A stretch of DNA of 64,000 bases. Source: Trachelipus rathkii. Taxonomy: Eukaryota > Arthropoda > Malacostraca > Isopoda > Trachelipodidae. The position numbers and the translations under genes are program-made. The notes beneath the pieces were generated by a model that searched no databases, was not told where the DNA came from, and was given only the letters and a program-made list of their open reading frames with translations. Below are positions 46,891-59,230 of the stretch, in pieces; position 1 is the first letter of the stretch, and every line of letters starts with the position of its first letter. The stretch lies in assembly GCA_015478945.1 (NCBI GenBank), contig JABUQX010078567.1:20001-84000 (forward strand), written 5' to 3'.

Positions 46891-47929
46891 TATTTTCCTG
46901 ACCTATACATTCCTACTTTAAATTAAGTTAAAAACACGCTTTAAAACGTGTTAAAAATTTATACCAAAAATATAAAATGAATATAGCTAAAAATGTTTCA
47001 GTGTGATAATTAACCTAAAATTCCTTCCTGAAAATACAGTAATTAAAGTTTAAAATGTGAAATAATTTTGCCAATTTAAATTTAATTGCATTTAAGAAGC
47101 TTCTAATTAATTAATTATTAATTAAAGGTATTAAAATGAGAGAAATCCATTCTATAAAACGACTAGCCTAATGCTAGTAATTCTGCTAATTAATCAATAT
47201 ACTTTGATTATAACACATAAATATTTTATAACTATATTAATTTATTATATCTTCTGCGTTAAAATATTCAGATTTTGTTAATTGCTAAAGATATCATTAA
47301 AAATAAATAATCTAATATTAATAATTTTACTAATAATTCAATATACTTTTATTATTTTACTCAAATAATTAATTTCATTTGAATATTCGCATAATTTAAT
47401 TATGAAAGATATCAAGAAAAATAAATTGAATTACTTTCCAAAATAATCAGTACAAATATTGATTTAATTTATTTTTTCCATAAGAGATATTAAAGCTTCT
47501 TCTTTTAAACAATCATATCCAAACTCGTATGATATTCCTAATGAACTTCAACACTCCTCATTAGGAATTGAAATTAGCACTCTATCCAAAACGCTTCTGA
47601 ATCTCTAAATGAATATTCATGATAGATTCGCTCCTCTCTTCTTCTTCTTAACGAGCTCAAATCATTGATAATGCTTTTGAAAATTTATTTGTCTTTTCCA
47701 TAATTCAAGGAGATAGGAGAAGAAGCAGGAGGACTTGTATGGACTATTAACGTCTCACAAATGTACGAATATTCGCAAGTTATTCATCTTGGGAGAAATT
47801 TATTGGAACGATTTTATAAATATCAAGAAAATAAAAAAGTTTTGACTACGATCTATTTTTCAAACGTCATTTGCTAATGAGATGATCCATTCTTAAAAAT
47901 TCACTATAGAGGTCTTCTTCTTTACTTTA
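46891..47929. other. AT-rich spacer, no gene seen
   Basis: Composition shifts sharply here from pyrimidine-rich to A/T-balanced AT-rich DNA. No coding frame is seen. Confidence 0.5.
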
Positions 47930-48125
<196 letters not shown>

Positions 48126-50690
48126 ATATAAATCGCTGTTTTATAATTAATATGATATTAATTATTATAATACTATTGTGAAGATAATATATGTTCTATA
48201 TTATAATATACTATAATACTATTATCTGTATTATATATATTTTATCTACTTTATTAGATGGCATCTTAGTTATCGTATATGAGTAGCTTTTTGACCTTTT
48301 ACGGGTGTTATTTACCTAGTCTAGTATCGGTATATTATTGATTTATATTTTTTTTATATTGTTTTTAGGTATAGTCGTTTATAATTTTACAGGTCTTTAC
48401 GGTATATACTACTACAAAGTCGTTTATTATATAGTATATGACTATATATTTAGTAATTAATGGTTGTTTTATATATTTTGAGGGAATATAATTTTACGTA
48501 ACGTCTTGAGTCCCTATATCTCACATACTAATATATCCACTACAGAGGTCGTTTATTGGTTGGTCTTTAATTTTTTATATCATTTATATACTATGTAATT
48601 CGCTGGCTAAATGCTTTATATTTGTAGTGCGATTGAATGAAAAGATATTAAATTAAACATGATTTTTATTGATGAGTATTTCTTTTTGATATTTATCCGA
48701 TTTTTTAATAATTTAGCTCAATTTCATATTTTCCCTTCTCAAGCCTTACTAAAATTTTTATCATTTGCTTGAAGAGAAGATTAAAGGTGATGCATTTATT
48801 GTCATATTTGTCCTCTGTTAAGACTTCCATTTATTATTTTATTGCTTATTTGTTTTTTGATTTAATATATTAAAGTTTTATTTTTATTTTTTTTCTTTTT
48901 TTTATTATTTTTATAGATAATAGTATATATACTCTTGCTTTCTTTTTAATTTTGCATGGTGGTTTTTTATGTTCTTATTTCATCTGTTGATTGGTTTTGA
49001 TTTGTATAAGTAGATGAGAAATGAGTTTAAGGTTTTGCCTTAGGGGATTGTTTATATGTGTATAGATGTGAATTAGTTGTACTTCGTGTATCTTGTGTTT
49101 ACTGGCATATATTTGTTTTTATTAGTATTAGTGTCTTTTTATTTGCAGCTTATTGGGCTTACTGAGCTATGCTGGTTTGATGTTCGCGGCAGGTTGGCGT
49201 TATGTTATGATAATGACTTCGAGTAGTGAATTGGTACTAGTACACTTATTAGTTATGAGTTGTTACGCTGAGTATGTTATTTTAGTGTATGCTATTATTT
49301 TATAACTTTTTTTTTTTTCTATCATATTCATTATTATCCTTATATTTATTTTAAATGTTCGTTGATATTATCTACATTATATTTAAATTATTTATATATT
49401 CTAATAAATACTTATTATTCCTATTATATAACTATTTTTTATAATATAGTTATAATGTTGTTATTTCCTATTGTTGCCAATGTAGAAAATGATGATTGTT
49501 GGATATTATTTAATTTAGTCTATACTTAAGAGACAATTGTGAGTTCAAAATTTCTTGAGACATACTTAGGAAGTATCAAAGACATTAGGTTAATTGAGCT
49601 TTACTAATGTCATTCTCTATATTTTCTACAACATATTCTTTTCACATGCAAACTCATTAATACTCTAAACCCTGAGTGCTTTACAAATCCTTCTTATCCT
49701 GTGAACCTATCATTCTTTAGTAAATTATACACAGGGTTAACTTTTAGGCTTAATCTTTAAATACACAAAATAATAGTGGACTAATTTTCCTGTGGGAGTA
49801 AAGTAATCTCCAGATTAAGTATCATGACAACTACAATATCACTTTTCTGTTGTAGCTTTGCAGACAGACTTTGCCAATCCTTGCCCGGCTAAACTATACC
49901 TAGCAGCAGTTAGCCTGTCATTTATAGATTGGCCTGCCATTATTATATAAATTTTACACTACAAGTTATGAGTAACAATTTTATTATGCCATGAATACAC
50001 TATATTGAACACTATTTTCAATCTCGTCTTACTACGATGAAAGATTCCGTACACTGCTTACGAACTAAACGCTAACCCACAATATTTGTTGTCAAATACT
50101 GAATACAGAATCAGGAAACCAATCCAGCTGAAAGAGAACAAAACACAGGCATACCAATCTCAATAATTATTGGATGACGTGTTTAGAAAATACCAAAAGG
50201 GAGTAAAAGAAGAAGACATTTATATTTTAAATTTATAAATAAACTTATAATATTTTGATTTCATTAAATTATCATTATAAGCAAAAAAACTTTAGACTCA
50301 GTTGACTTTGAAACATTTCCTTACGCGTCCCATCCATACTACGAAGCTCAAACGAAAACTGACATTACTCAAGCCCAAAAATCATATAATATTATAGGTT
50401 ATGAAAAACGAACCGATCGAAGGCAATGCTTTTGTAGTTAATCATTTACTTCCTCGGGAGTTTTTATAGTAGTAAATAAATAATTTTAGAAATATAATAT
50501 TGAACCGAAATTGATCTTGCAAGTGTCCTATTCTCAACAATCCTAAAACTTGAAGTGAGATATTTCTTGCACACTGCAATATAAGATTATAAGCTAGATC
50601 ATTATGTATATAAATATAAATTAAATTATATAGTATACTGCATTCACAATGTTATATAAATTTTCTAGATACGCATCTTGTCATGTATGT
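48126..50690. other. AT-rich spacer, no gene seen
   Basis: T-rich to about 49450, then more balanced. Positions 49840-49945 are GC-richer and contain TTTGCCAATCCTTGCCCGGC. No coding or RNA feature is recognised. Confidence 0.45.
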
Positions 50691-50762
50691 TAGTGTGTGT
50701 TGTGTAGTGTGGTGTGTGTGTGTGTGTGTGTAAGTGTGAGTATATGATGTGTTGATGTGTGT
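50691..50762. repeat. (TG)n microsatellite
   Basis: Interrupted TG repeat. The minus-strand frame across it is a Thr-His run. Confidence 0.9.
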
Positions 50763-51493
50763 GCATTGTGTTGATGTAGTGTTGGTAGCATAGTGTGTTT
50801 TCCGTTGGATAATAATTTTCACTCTCATAATAATTGTAACAAGCATAATATATTAGGCATATTCTTTAAAATTTAGTACCTATATATAATCTATAAGTAT
50901 ATATACTGATAGAATATAATAATAACTTTTTTATATTATATTTCATTATATTTTTTTATTACTTTTTGTCGTGAATTTCTCACGAGAAAACGGTGCAAAT
51001 GGAAAAGCACTATAACGAACAAGAATATCTAACATAGCATAAGTTTTTATGAAATGTTTATTAGTATAAAATCAGGATTTTTATTTACTATATAAATTAA
51101 ATTATTTTTATATTATCGTATGACGTGATGTACTTATGATATTTATCATTTCTTATTAATGTAAACTCTTGCAATAATTGTAAATAGTCATACTATGATA
51201 TGAGCAAAGACCCACTGGGAAAGTAGGCTATTTCGTCTCATGTTATAATATTAATACGGTTTTAACAGTATAATATTATAATAAAAATATAATACTTCAT
51301 CCAATGGTTATAAATTTTTATCGGAATATCTATCTATTGTGTGGCCTATGTAGCGAATGATGGCGGTCTAGGAGCAGGGTCGACCTGAGGTAAATTCACC
51401 ACTCTGGGCTCCGCGCCTTAATAAGGGCGCTCTCACGCTACGCAAATTAGTAGAGGCTATACACATGAATTTAACGCCATAATCGCATGAGCT
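50763..51493. other. AT-rich spacer with a short balanced patch
   Basis: Positions 51355-51490 are GC-richer (GGCGGTCTAGGAGCAGG and onward). No gene is seen. Confidence 0.45.
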
Positions 51494-51893
51494 GCGCAAT
51501 ATATATATATATATAATATCTATATATTATATTATATATATCATATATATAATATATATATATATATTAATAATTATCATAATTATAATATAATATTTTA
51601 TATTATATTATATTATATATTATATATCATATATATATATTAATATATATATATATCATATATATATTATATATAATTATTTATCTTATATATAAATTTA
51701 TAATATATACATAATTAATATATCATTAATTAATTATATAATAATATATCTATATATTAATATATAAATTATATATTATAATATTATATATATATAATAT
51801 ATTAAATATATTATATATCATAGTATATATATAATATATATAATATATATATTATGATATAATATATATATATAATACATATATATATGTGGT
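51494..51893. repeat. (AT)n array
   Basis: About 400 bp of interrupted TA repeats. Confidence 0.92.
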
Positions 51894-53425
51894 GTATTTT
51901 AACGAAATAGTATGGGTAGACAATACAATAACATTAATATTGCAATTTGTAAACATATAATTACATAGTACGTATTTGTCTAATAAATAATAAGTTACCT
52001 AGTAAAATAGTTCTCTTTAATTTAGTAGGTATATACCTAATTGAAGTTTATGAAATGGTGCTAAAGTAGGGTATGTAATGTTGAATCTATATGTTTAGTT
52101 TTAATCAATTTACTTTACTACTATAGATGTGATACGTAGTACGGTACTATCCTAGTGACAACTATGTATCACGTAATAAGTAATAGTACTACTTAATAAG
52201 ATACCAGGGTATTATTTAGTCAGTCTATTATCTTCATAATATTATAACAATATTCAAGTAAATTGGTAACTATACCACTGTTCATACATATATATTTCTA
52301 ATTTGGCCAGCCTCGTTAAGATGAGCGTTGACCCCTCTACCTGATCTCCGCTCCACCCTCCACGCTACCGGCAGGACTCATTGCCTGGAAATCCTGGCCA
52401 ACATTTTACCACTTGAGGACTATGTTAAATACAAAAGAGATAAAGAAAATAGATATACATAAAGAAATAATCATAGTATGGAAACTACAAAAAGCTACAG
52501 GGAATTGAAATACATTTTTGGAATCCTGTAAAATTTTAGTTTTATTAACACAATAGATAATATTAAAACATAAAAAAAAAAATCGGAAGACAAATAAAAT
52601 TGGCTGTGAATTTATTATATTGGGGATTGAACGATAGGTGCTGGCACAAATAATAATGTGAGTAAGCACTTATACTATATACTCCTTAAATTATGTTAAT
52701 AAAGAGATTACAATCATTAATGGCGCCCTTAATAACGAAGTAGATCTTCCGAATTCTGACTGAGATAACGTTGGTATAACACCTCATGATAATAGTGGGA
52801 GATAGAGACGTTTATCCCTCGTGGCCAGTAGGGAATGATGAATGAACGAAGCAGAGAGAGAGAGGATACATCCACGAATATGCGAACACAATAATACTAA
52901 TAATAATAATAATTATACCTCCCAATACTACAAAGAGTGGAGTGAGGTTCCGAGAGATAATAACACTCTCTACATCGGAGGGGGAGATATATATTGATCT
53001 CATCAATAATATAATACTAATCCGGTCGTTCCCCGCAGGCGCAGAGACCCGCCTCCTGCCCTCAGAGAGAGGTTGCGGTAATAAAATATAATACATAAAT
53101 CTTGAAGGGTATACTCTTATATGATTATCCGCCACTATTTCACGCACATCAGACTTTTATTTTATCACGACCCGATACTAACATCGTCATAAAACATAGA
53201 AGTAATACACCTTCATCATATATTCTAATATATAATAATAATACTATAACCTTCCATTATCTATATATTTATATTTTGTATATTTACTTTATTATTTATT
53301 ACTCTTATTATATTTTATTCCATTATTCATACTCTATCATTAACTTTTCAGACAGTGATTAATCCCGTTTTCTTTATCGCTGTTAGCTTACTTGTATTGT
53401 ATATATATTGGAGCTGATTCTAATA
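51894..53425. other. Spacer, no gene identified
   Basis: AT-rich with a CT/CC-rich patch at 52315-52400. A 111-codon minus-strand frame lies at 52812-53147. It includes an Ile run from a TAATAA repeat and has no known domain. Confidence 0.4.
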
Positions 53426-53430
53426 ACTTA

Positions 53431-53468
53431 TTTTTTTTTTTTTTTTGTTATTTTTTTTTTTTTTTTAT
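53431..53468. repeat. Poly-T tract
   Basis: Two T runs separated by GTTA. Confidence 0.9.
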
Positions 53469-55146
53469 TTACCTTTCCAGACTCTAACTCTTGAGAGTAC
53501 CCACCACGACTTCCCAGCATGTCATTCTTTATCCATAGGTAGCATGTCTGATATATAGTTTTATTGAATCCCCACGTATCATGGTTGGTTAAGTGCTGCT
53601 TCTAACTTACAGAGGCGACTGATATCTTCATTATAATACTATATTTCTATATTAAATTTATTAATCTTATTATCATAATTTAATTCTCTTCTTTATAATT
53701 ATCTACATTCATCTTCTCATATTATATTTCTATATTCTAAATTATCATATTACTTAAATTCATATCTACTTATCTATATCCTAATTCACATTATAATCAT
53801 GTGATCCAAGAGACTTTTCCATACCTATTATCATATCCAATATGTGTAATACTGTTCATTACTTATACTCGCGCCCCCCAGCATGCGAGGCCTACCATAC
53901 CTAAGCCTCAGGCTAGATCCAATTTTAGCTCCAAATACATAAGCCTCAGAGGCCCAGACCCGCTCTAGCATGCCGCCCATCGCACCTGTGAAGGTGTGCT
54001 TTTTCGCACGGGAACCTAATTACGCACGAGCCCACACCAGATCACTCACTCCTCTCTACCATGAGCTTTCGTATCATACCCAGTTTCTTTTTTTTCCTAC
54101 CTCATTTTTAGTATTTATTATTGGTCACTTTTATTTGCAGGCCACTCCCCTCCGCTTGCACTGACATCGTTTGCTTTCCTCAATCCACTCAACACGCCGT
54201 CTCACACTAGTCAATGTAACCTTTTATTCTTGCTACACATATTTCGCAGGTGATCTTCATCTTACTACGTTGATTTTGCAGTATTATGATCTCAATGTAC
54301 ATCGCACCTCTGTTTACTTATGTTTTTGTTATTCATACATTCGCCTTATTTTCGTCACTCCCTTATATCCTATGGAAGTGCAAGTTTCTGGTTAAAGCAT
54401 TATATTATTTTATCCACTATCCTCCAAATTTGTTCCCCTATTTCACTTTCAATTTTTTTCCTCATACTTTAAGCCGGTTTTTACCCCTTCTGTCTCGTAG
54501 ATACCACGTTTCCTCACCCCTCACACGGTCTAGCGTATTCTTTTATTATACTACTTTTTAACTCATTTTATGCCCTCTACCTCCACCCAGTAGCCCCATA
54601 TTGGTAGCGGTCGGACCGACCTCTTGGGCATTTTCTTTGTCCTGGTCTTTTCCTTGCTTTCCGTCCTCCTCGTTTTTTCCTATACCACCGCACCGACCAG
54701 AATCCATACGCGTGTATGTGCTATTCTACGCAGCTTTTCCACTACTCCAATTATATATATAATTACTTTTACCCGCTTATCGCTCCATCATCTCTTCTTA
54801 TACATCACTTCTTCACCTTAGTGTTAATTTATATACTTACATTCCCCGTGCACATTCGGTTTCTGTTTATTTAAGTTTCATATGTCCAGACATGTGCATT
54901 AAATCGCGGACAATAGCCTACGCAGAGCATAGCATGAGCTAGGATCCCTATTGAGCTTCGGTTTGAGAAACCTAAAGAGCATACGGCTATAGTTCTCTGA
55001 TAAGGGCCCTAGTACGGATAAAAGTAATTCAGATGCGACACACACTCGTCTAGAGTGTCCTATCGTATTTCGGGTAGCTCCTAAGATATGAGAATTAATA
55101 TATGTAATGTAGGTGTAGCATTGAGGTTCCTTTCATAAAACTCAGA
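53469..55146. other. Pyrimidine-rich spacer, no gene seen
   Basis: Plus-strand T/C enrichment returns for about 1.4 kb. The plus-strand frames (for example 54171-54561) have the same composition bias as those at 39-46 kb. Confidence 0.45.
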
Positions 55147-55147
55147 A

Positions 55148-55165
55148 CTTCGGCATCAGCCGAAG
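55148..55165. other. Perfect short hairpin
   Basis: CTTCGGC-ATCA-GCCGAAG forms a 7-bp stem with a 4-nt loop. There is no flanking T run on either strand to suggest a termination role. Confidence 0.6.
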
Positions 55166-55523
55166 GCTCTGTCCAATGTCTATTAGGTTTAACAGACTAA
55201 TACCGATACCGTACTTTGGGATACTAACAACAAGTATCAGCCAGAATACAGTACTATATACGTGTGTACTATATAGTTCAGTTGGATATATCCTGGGTAG
55301 AATTTATAAGTATTTACTCATCAGGATGTATCACATTGCAGTTATGTTACCTCCCAGGCTAACATGCATTTCTCCCTTTTATTTCTAGCCTGGAGTTCAA
55401 GTTTTATTTTGGATTGGATTCGGTTATGACAAGGATCCTATCTTAAAAGGTGTGTACATAGACCCATAACTGAGCAACCTCAATAAATGTTGATATTAGA
55501 AATAAAAAAAAAGACAGTAAGAA
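55166..55523. other. Spacer, no gene seen
   Basis: Mixed composition. A short plus-strand frame at 55176-55388 is not convincing. Confidence 0.4.
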
Positions 55524-55620
55524 GCCAATGGAACTTTCAATCAACCTTCCAAAATTGTAGTGGACTCCATCACGTAGTGTACAACATTTTGATTAGGAAG
55601 TTAGATTAGAAAGATAGGAA
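55524..55620 (+). repeat. ~230-bp repeat family, partial copy 1
   Basis: Begins CCAATGGAACTTTCAATCAA followed by CCTTCCAAAATTGTAGTGGACTC and TACAACATTTTGATTAGGAA, which match copy 3 almost exactly, then diverges after about 55620. Confidence 0.8.
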
Positions 55621-55954
55621 TATTGTCGGGCAATAATTTCTGATGATGCCTTTTAATTGAAAATATAAAATTCATGTAACTATTTTATGAAACGTTTTCG
55701 AGCACATAAGTAATCCATGCAATATTTATAAAAATACAAAGTTATACGATCAATTATTCTTATAAAAAAAATTCTAAACCAACTGAAATGAATATTAACA
55801 TTATATGACTTTAGAAATAACTTTTGCTAAATACAAAGCAAATTTAATATGTTTTTTAAATTTTATTTGGCGGGTAGAAATTTCGCAACATTGACACACA
55901 CACAAGATGGTCCGAAAATTATAACGTTGGATTGAAATACTAGTAATATTTCTA

Positions 55955-56142
55955 CTATGACGTAGTCTACAACATTTTAATTAGGAAATAGCTAATATTG
56001 AAAATGCTAGTGATATAAGTTATATATGAGATAAGATAGATGATATAATATCTATTGTTTAGAAATTGTTGCTAATCCATTATGAATTTTACCATAATTA
56101 TTTTAATTTCATCCATTATTCAGAAAATCTAATCTAATCTAA
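55955..56142 (+). repeat. ~230-bp repeat family, copy 2
   Basis: Matches copy 3 from TACAACATTTTAATTAGGAA onward through ATGCTAGTGATATAAGTTAT, GAGATAAGATAGATGATATA and TTTAGAAATTGTTG. It runs directly into copy 3 with a period of about 232 bp. A short AATCTAATCT run marks the junction. Confidence 0.85.
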
Positions 56143-56362
56143 TCCAATGGAACTTTCAATCAACCTTCCAAAATTGTAGTGGACTCAATCACTGGGTCTT
56201 ACAAATTTTAATTAGGAATTCGTAAATTGAACATAATGCTAGTGATATAAGTTATATATGAGATAAGATAGATGATATAATATCTACTGTTTAGAAATTG
56301 TTGTAAATTCATTATGAATTTTACCGTAATTATTTTAATTTCATCTATTATTACAAAATCTA
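56143..56362 (+). repeat. ~230-bp repeat family, copy 3 (full unit)
   Basis: The only apparently complete unit. It joins the 5' block seen in copy 1 to the 3' block seen in copy 2. Identity to copy 2 is high by eye, so this duplication is younger than most repeats in the window. Confidence 0.85.
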
Positions 56363-56462
56363 ATGTTATTGTGCGAACATACGAGTAATTACTAATTAAT
56401 ATATGATAACTATTGTATTAGGCTATTAGCTCACTTGTAACTTTTAAATATAGGTTGGATAG

Positions 56463-56635
56463 GTGCAGTGGCGAACTGCCAAAATTTTAACCGATATTCC
56501 TCTTTTTCCAAAGAGTTAACCAGCTCGCTTTTCTTGTTTAATTAAACAGAAAAAAAACAGTTGATAACCGGTAATCGCGAAATGGCCGAACCGGCTTCAG
56601 CTCACCATTTGATAGGTATATGAATTACTTGTGGC
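56463..56635 (+). mobile_element. Possible DNA-transposon end, CAGTGGCG start
   Basis: GCAGTGGCGAACTGCC at about 56466 shares the CAGTGGCG start with the candidates at 6490 and 23214. It is followed by about 170 bp of unique sequence and then an (AT)n array. The shared portion is only 8 bp, so this one is weak. Confidence 0.22.
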
Positions 56636-56639
56636 ATTT

Positions 56640-56743
56640 ATATATATATTATATTATTAATATATCTATATTTATAATATATATATATATTATCTATATA
56701 TATTTATATATTATAATATATATATATCTTTAATATTAATTTC

Positions 56744-56797
<54 letters not shown>

Positions 56798-57012
56798 TAA
56801 TATATTTATAATATATTAATTATTAATTTAATATTATTATATTATATATAATATATATATATAATATTATTATATATATATTATATATATATATACATAT
56901 ATATTATAATATTATTTAATATTATTATATTATATATATATATCTTATATATATATATATATATTATATATTATATATATATATATCTTATATATTATAT
57001 ATTTATATATGT
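56640..57012. repeat. (AT)n array
   Basis: Interrupted TA repeats. Confidence 0.92.
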
Positions 57013-57950
57013 GTGTGAGAGTAGGATGTATAACTCTCATAATAGCTCTGTACACACGCTATATACACCTGTAACACTGCTCAAAAAAGGGTTTCTCTGT
57101 ATGTCAATTTAAATTTATTTTATTATATAAAAAAAAATTCTAAACGACTCTTTTGTATGGCACTTTCAAAAATGTAAGAGTGAGTCACGGAAGGGTGCGC
57201 TCAATAGGGGTGCCGATAATGTAGGAGATTTTTAAGGATGGGAGGGCAGTTGGCATCTATATACGTTTATAGGTAAAGGGACGATGTGTTATTAGAATAA
57301 AGTCGGCGTTTGTCTGATAAGCCTAGGAAGAATTTATTATTTACAATTGATATGTGTCGAGCTGTTTAAGAAATATTGTTATATAAGTATTGTGAAGGGA
57401 GTGTTTTAAATTAATTTAAACCGCATAAATTAAATAAGAAAGGGTTTAAGGTTACACATTATATGATATTACAGCCTCACATCATTATCCATTTATTATA
57501 CAATACTAGTGGTCTTTACTAATTGCTTGAATAAGAATAAATTATTAATCAATCACTTTGCATTATTTTCTGCCTCATTTAATTGATTAGCCTTAAATAA
57601 GTATAAGAAGTACACTCTTTTTATTCCCTGTGGGCCTAACTCTTTCATAGTATTAGTTCAAGACAATGGTGACTCACAGTAGTGAAACAACGAACAACAA
57701 ACTATATATACATAACGTGCAGTTGAAAACAATACACAGATCCCTAATAATAAAAATTTTAACTTGAGTGGAAAATAAATGCCACAGTCAAACACAAACA
57801 CACACACAAAAAAAACAAAAATAATAAATAATAATATAAACAGTTCAATATAATAAAACTTTAAGACAAAGAAATCCTAGTCGCAATAGGCATAACTTTC
57901 CTCCTAAAAAAAAAAACAATAAAAAAAAACACAAAAAAAAATAAAAAAAA
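57013..57950. other. AT-rich to A-rich spacer
   Basis: No frame of interest. A runs appear near 57900-57955, just left of the next coding-like stretch. Confidence 0.45.
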
Positions 57951-59230
57951 AAAACAGCTAGAAAATGCCCGTCCAAATAAGGAAGTCACCCAGAGTTCAA
58001 ACCAAGAGGAACAACAGGGCTATTGTGACTCGGTCTCGTCATTAAGACCATCTACCCCTGCCCCCCAGAAGTCCCCTGACCGAAGGGTAAATGAAGAGGT
58101 GATCGTCACTAATACAGAAACGGAGTCTGCAAGCGAGACAGAGGCATGAAGCAGCAAAACTGGTGAGAAGTCCTTTCTCCCACCCTCTTAGGGAGAAAAA
58201 GGAGAAGAGTCTCCCCCTCAAGCCATCCCTCACACTTCACGGTTTGATGGCTCTTGAATGCGATCGACGATCGACACATGATTTTTACCTAATGAACATC
58301 CGACCGAAGCAGAGAGAGCAAGACTGTTTGGCATCATAACTACCAAGCAAAATTATCAATTCAATTGAAACTTCCACCCTGAAGGACGGATTGTTACAAA
58401 CTAATTTGTAGGAAAATTAATAGACGAAACTCTAGACGCAACCTCACTGAGAACCAATTAGATAAGTTTTTTCACAGTCTGGATGAGAAGAGGGAGACTT
58501 CTCTCACGACTTAGTTATTAAGGATAAGGAAATGCTCGAATATCTATAGTTTTGACACATTAACGGATAACGAGCAAGTTTTAGAGAACTCTTCTATTTA
58601 CGCATTGCCTATCGCACTAAACAGATCTCCCTCATGACAACAGAAAAGAACCTTGATTTCGATGAGTTAGTAGAATAGCGACGACGAATTTTTTAATAAG
58701 TTTTTTCTCAAGCGTGTGCTTATCCAACCCCCAGGGTTGGGAAACCGAGTGGTACGCCTTTCGGATGCTGTCCAACCAGCAGAAGAGAAGTCCTACTAGG
58801 TACGCCGCCACAAGAGAGTCTTCGCTCAAGAGGAGAAATACGTCCGGTTTAAATAATATCGCACGGAGAAGTCGGCTGAAGAGATGAGGTCCCTGCGCTA
58901 AACAGCGTATAGAGCTGGACAAAGACCTGTGTCAGAATGTGAAAAATTCCCCCCACCCTAACAATGATCAAATTCAGAGGAAGGAATCTTCAATCCAGAT
59001 CAACATCATGACACGTTGACTCGGCAGCAGCCGAGGGGCTTTGTAGGTTCCAATAGACGATTCTTGCATAAATCGTTTAAATGTGAGGGTCCTTATTGTG
59101 ACAATGTTTACCTTAATTTCTGCACAGCTCACCGGCGCCTTCACCTATAGCCCCTTATCCACACAGCAATTCACCAACATTATCCCAAAGCAGAGAAACG
59201 GAAAAGGCTATGGCCTGGAGGTCACTCCCG
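57951..59230 (+). pseudogene. Unidentified coding-like stretch, many frameshifts
   Basis: Composition becomes balanced and non-repetitive for about 1.3 kb. Conceptual plus-strand reading gives short open segments that swap frames. It opens with ATG at 57965 followed by a basic start (MPVQIRKSPRVQTKRNNR). An acidic stretch follows (EEVIVTNTETESASETEA at about 58097-58148). Near 59080-59135 is a KCEGPYCDNVYLNFCTAH-like cluster of three Cys and a His, loosely like a zinc knuckle with His replaced. A basic-then-acidic start and a Cys cluster would suit a retroelement gag, and an RT relic lies 2 kb downstream on the same strand, but I do not recognise the family and the link is inference. Confidence 0.3.

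Noticed and set aside
53102..54561. Series of plus-strand frames as a multi-exon gene
   Set aside because: Composition is T/C-rich with Tyr/Ile/Leu/Phe-biased products, and no consistent splice sites or domain can be seen.
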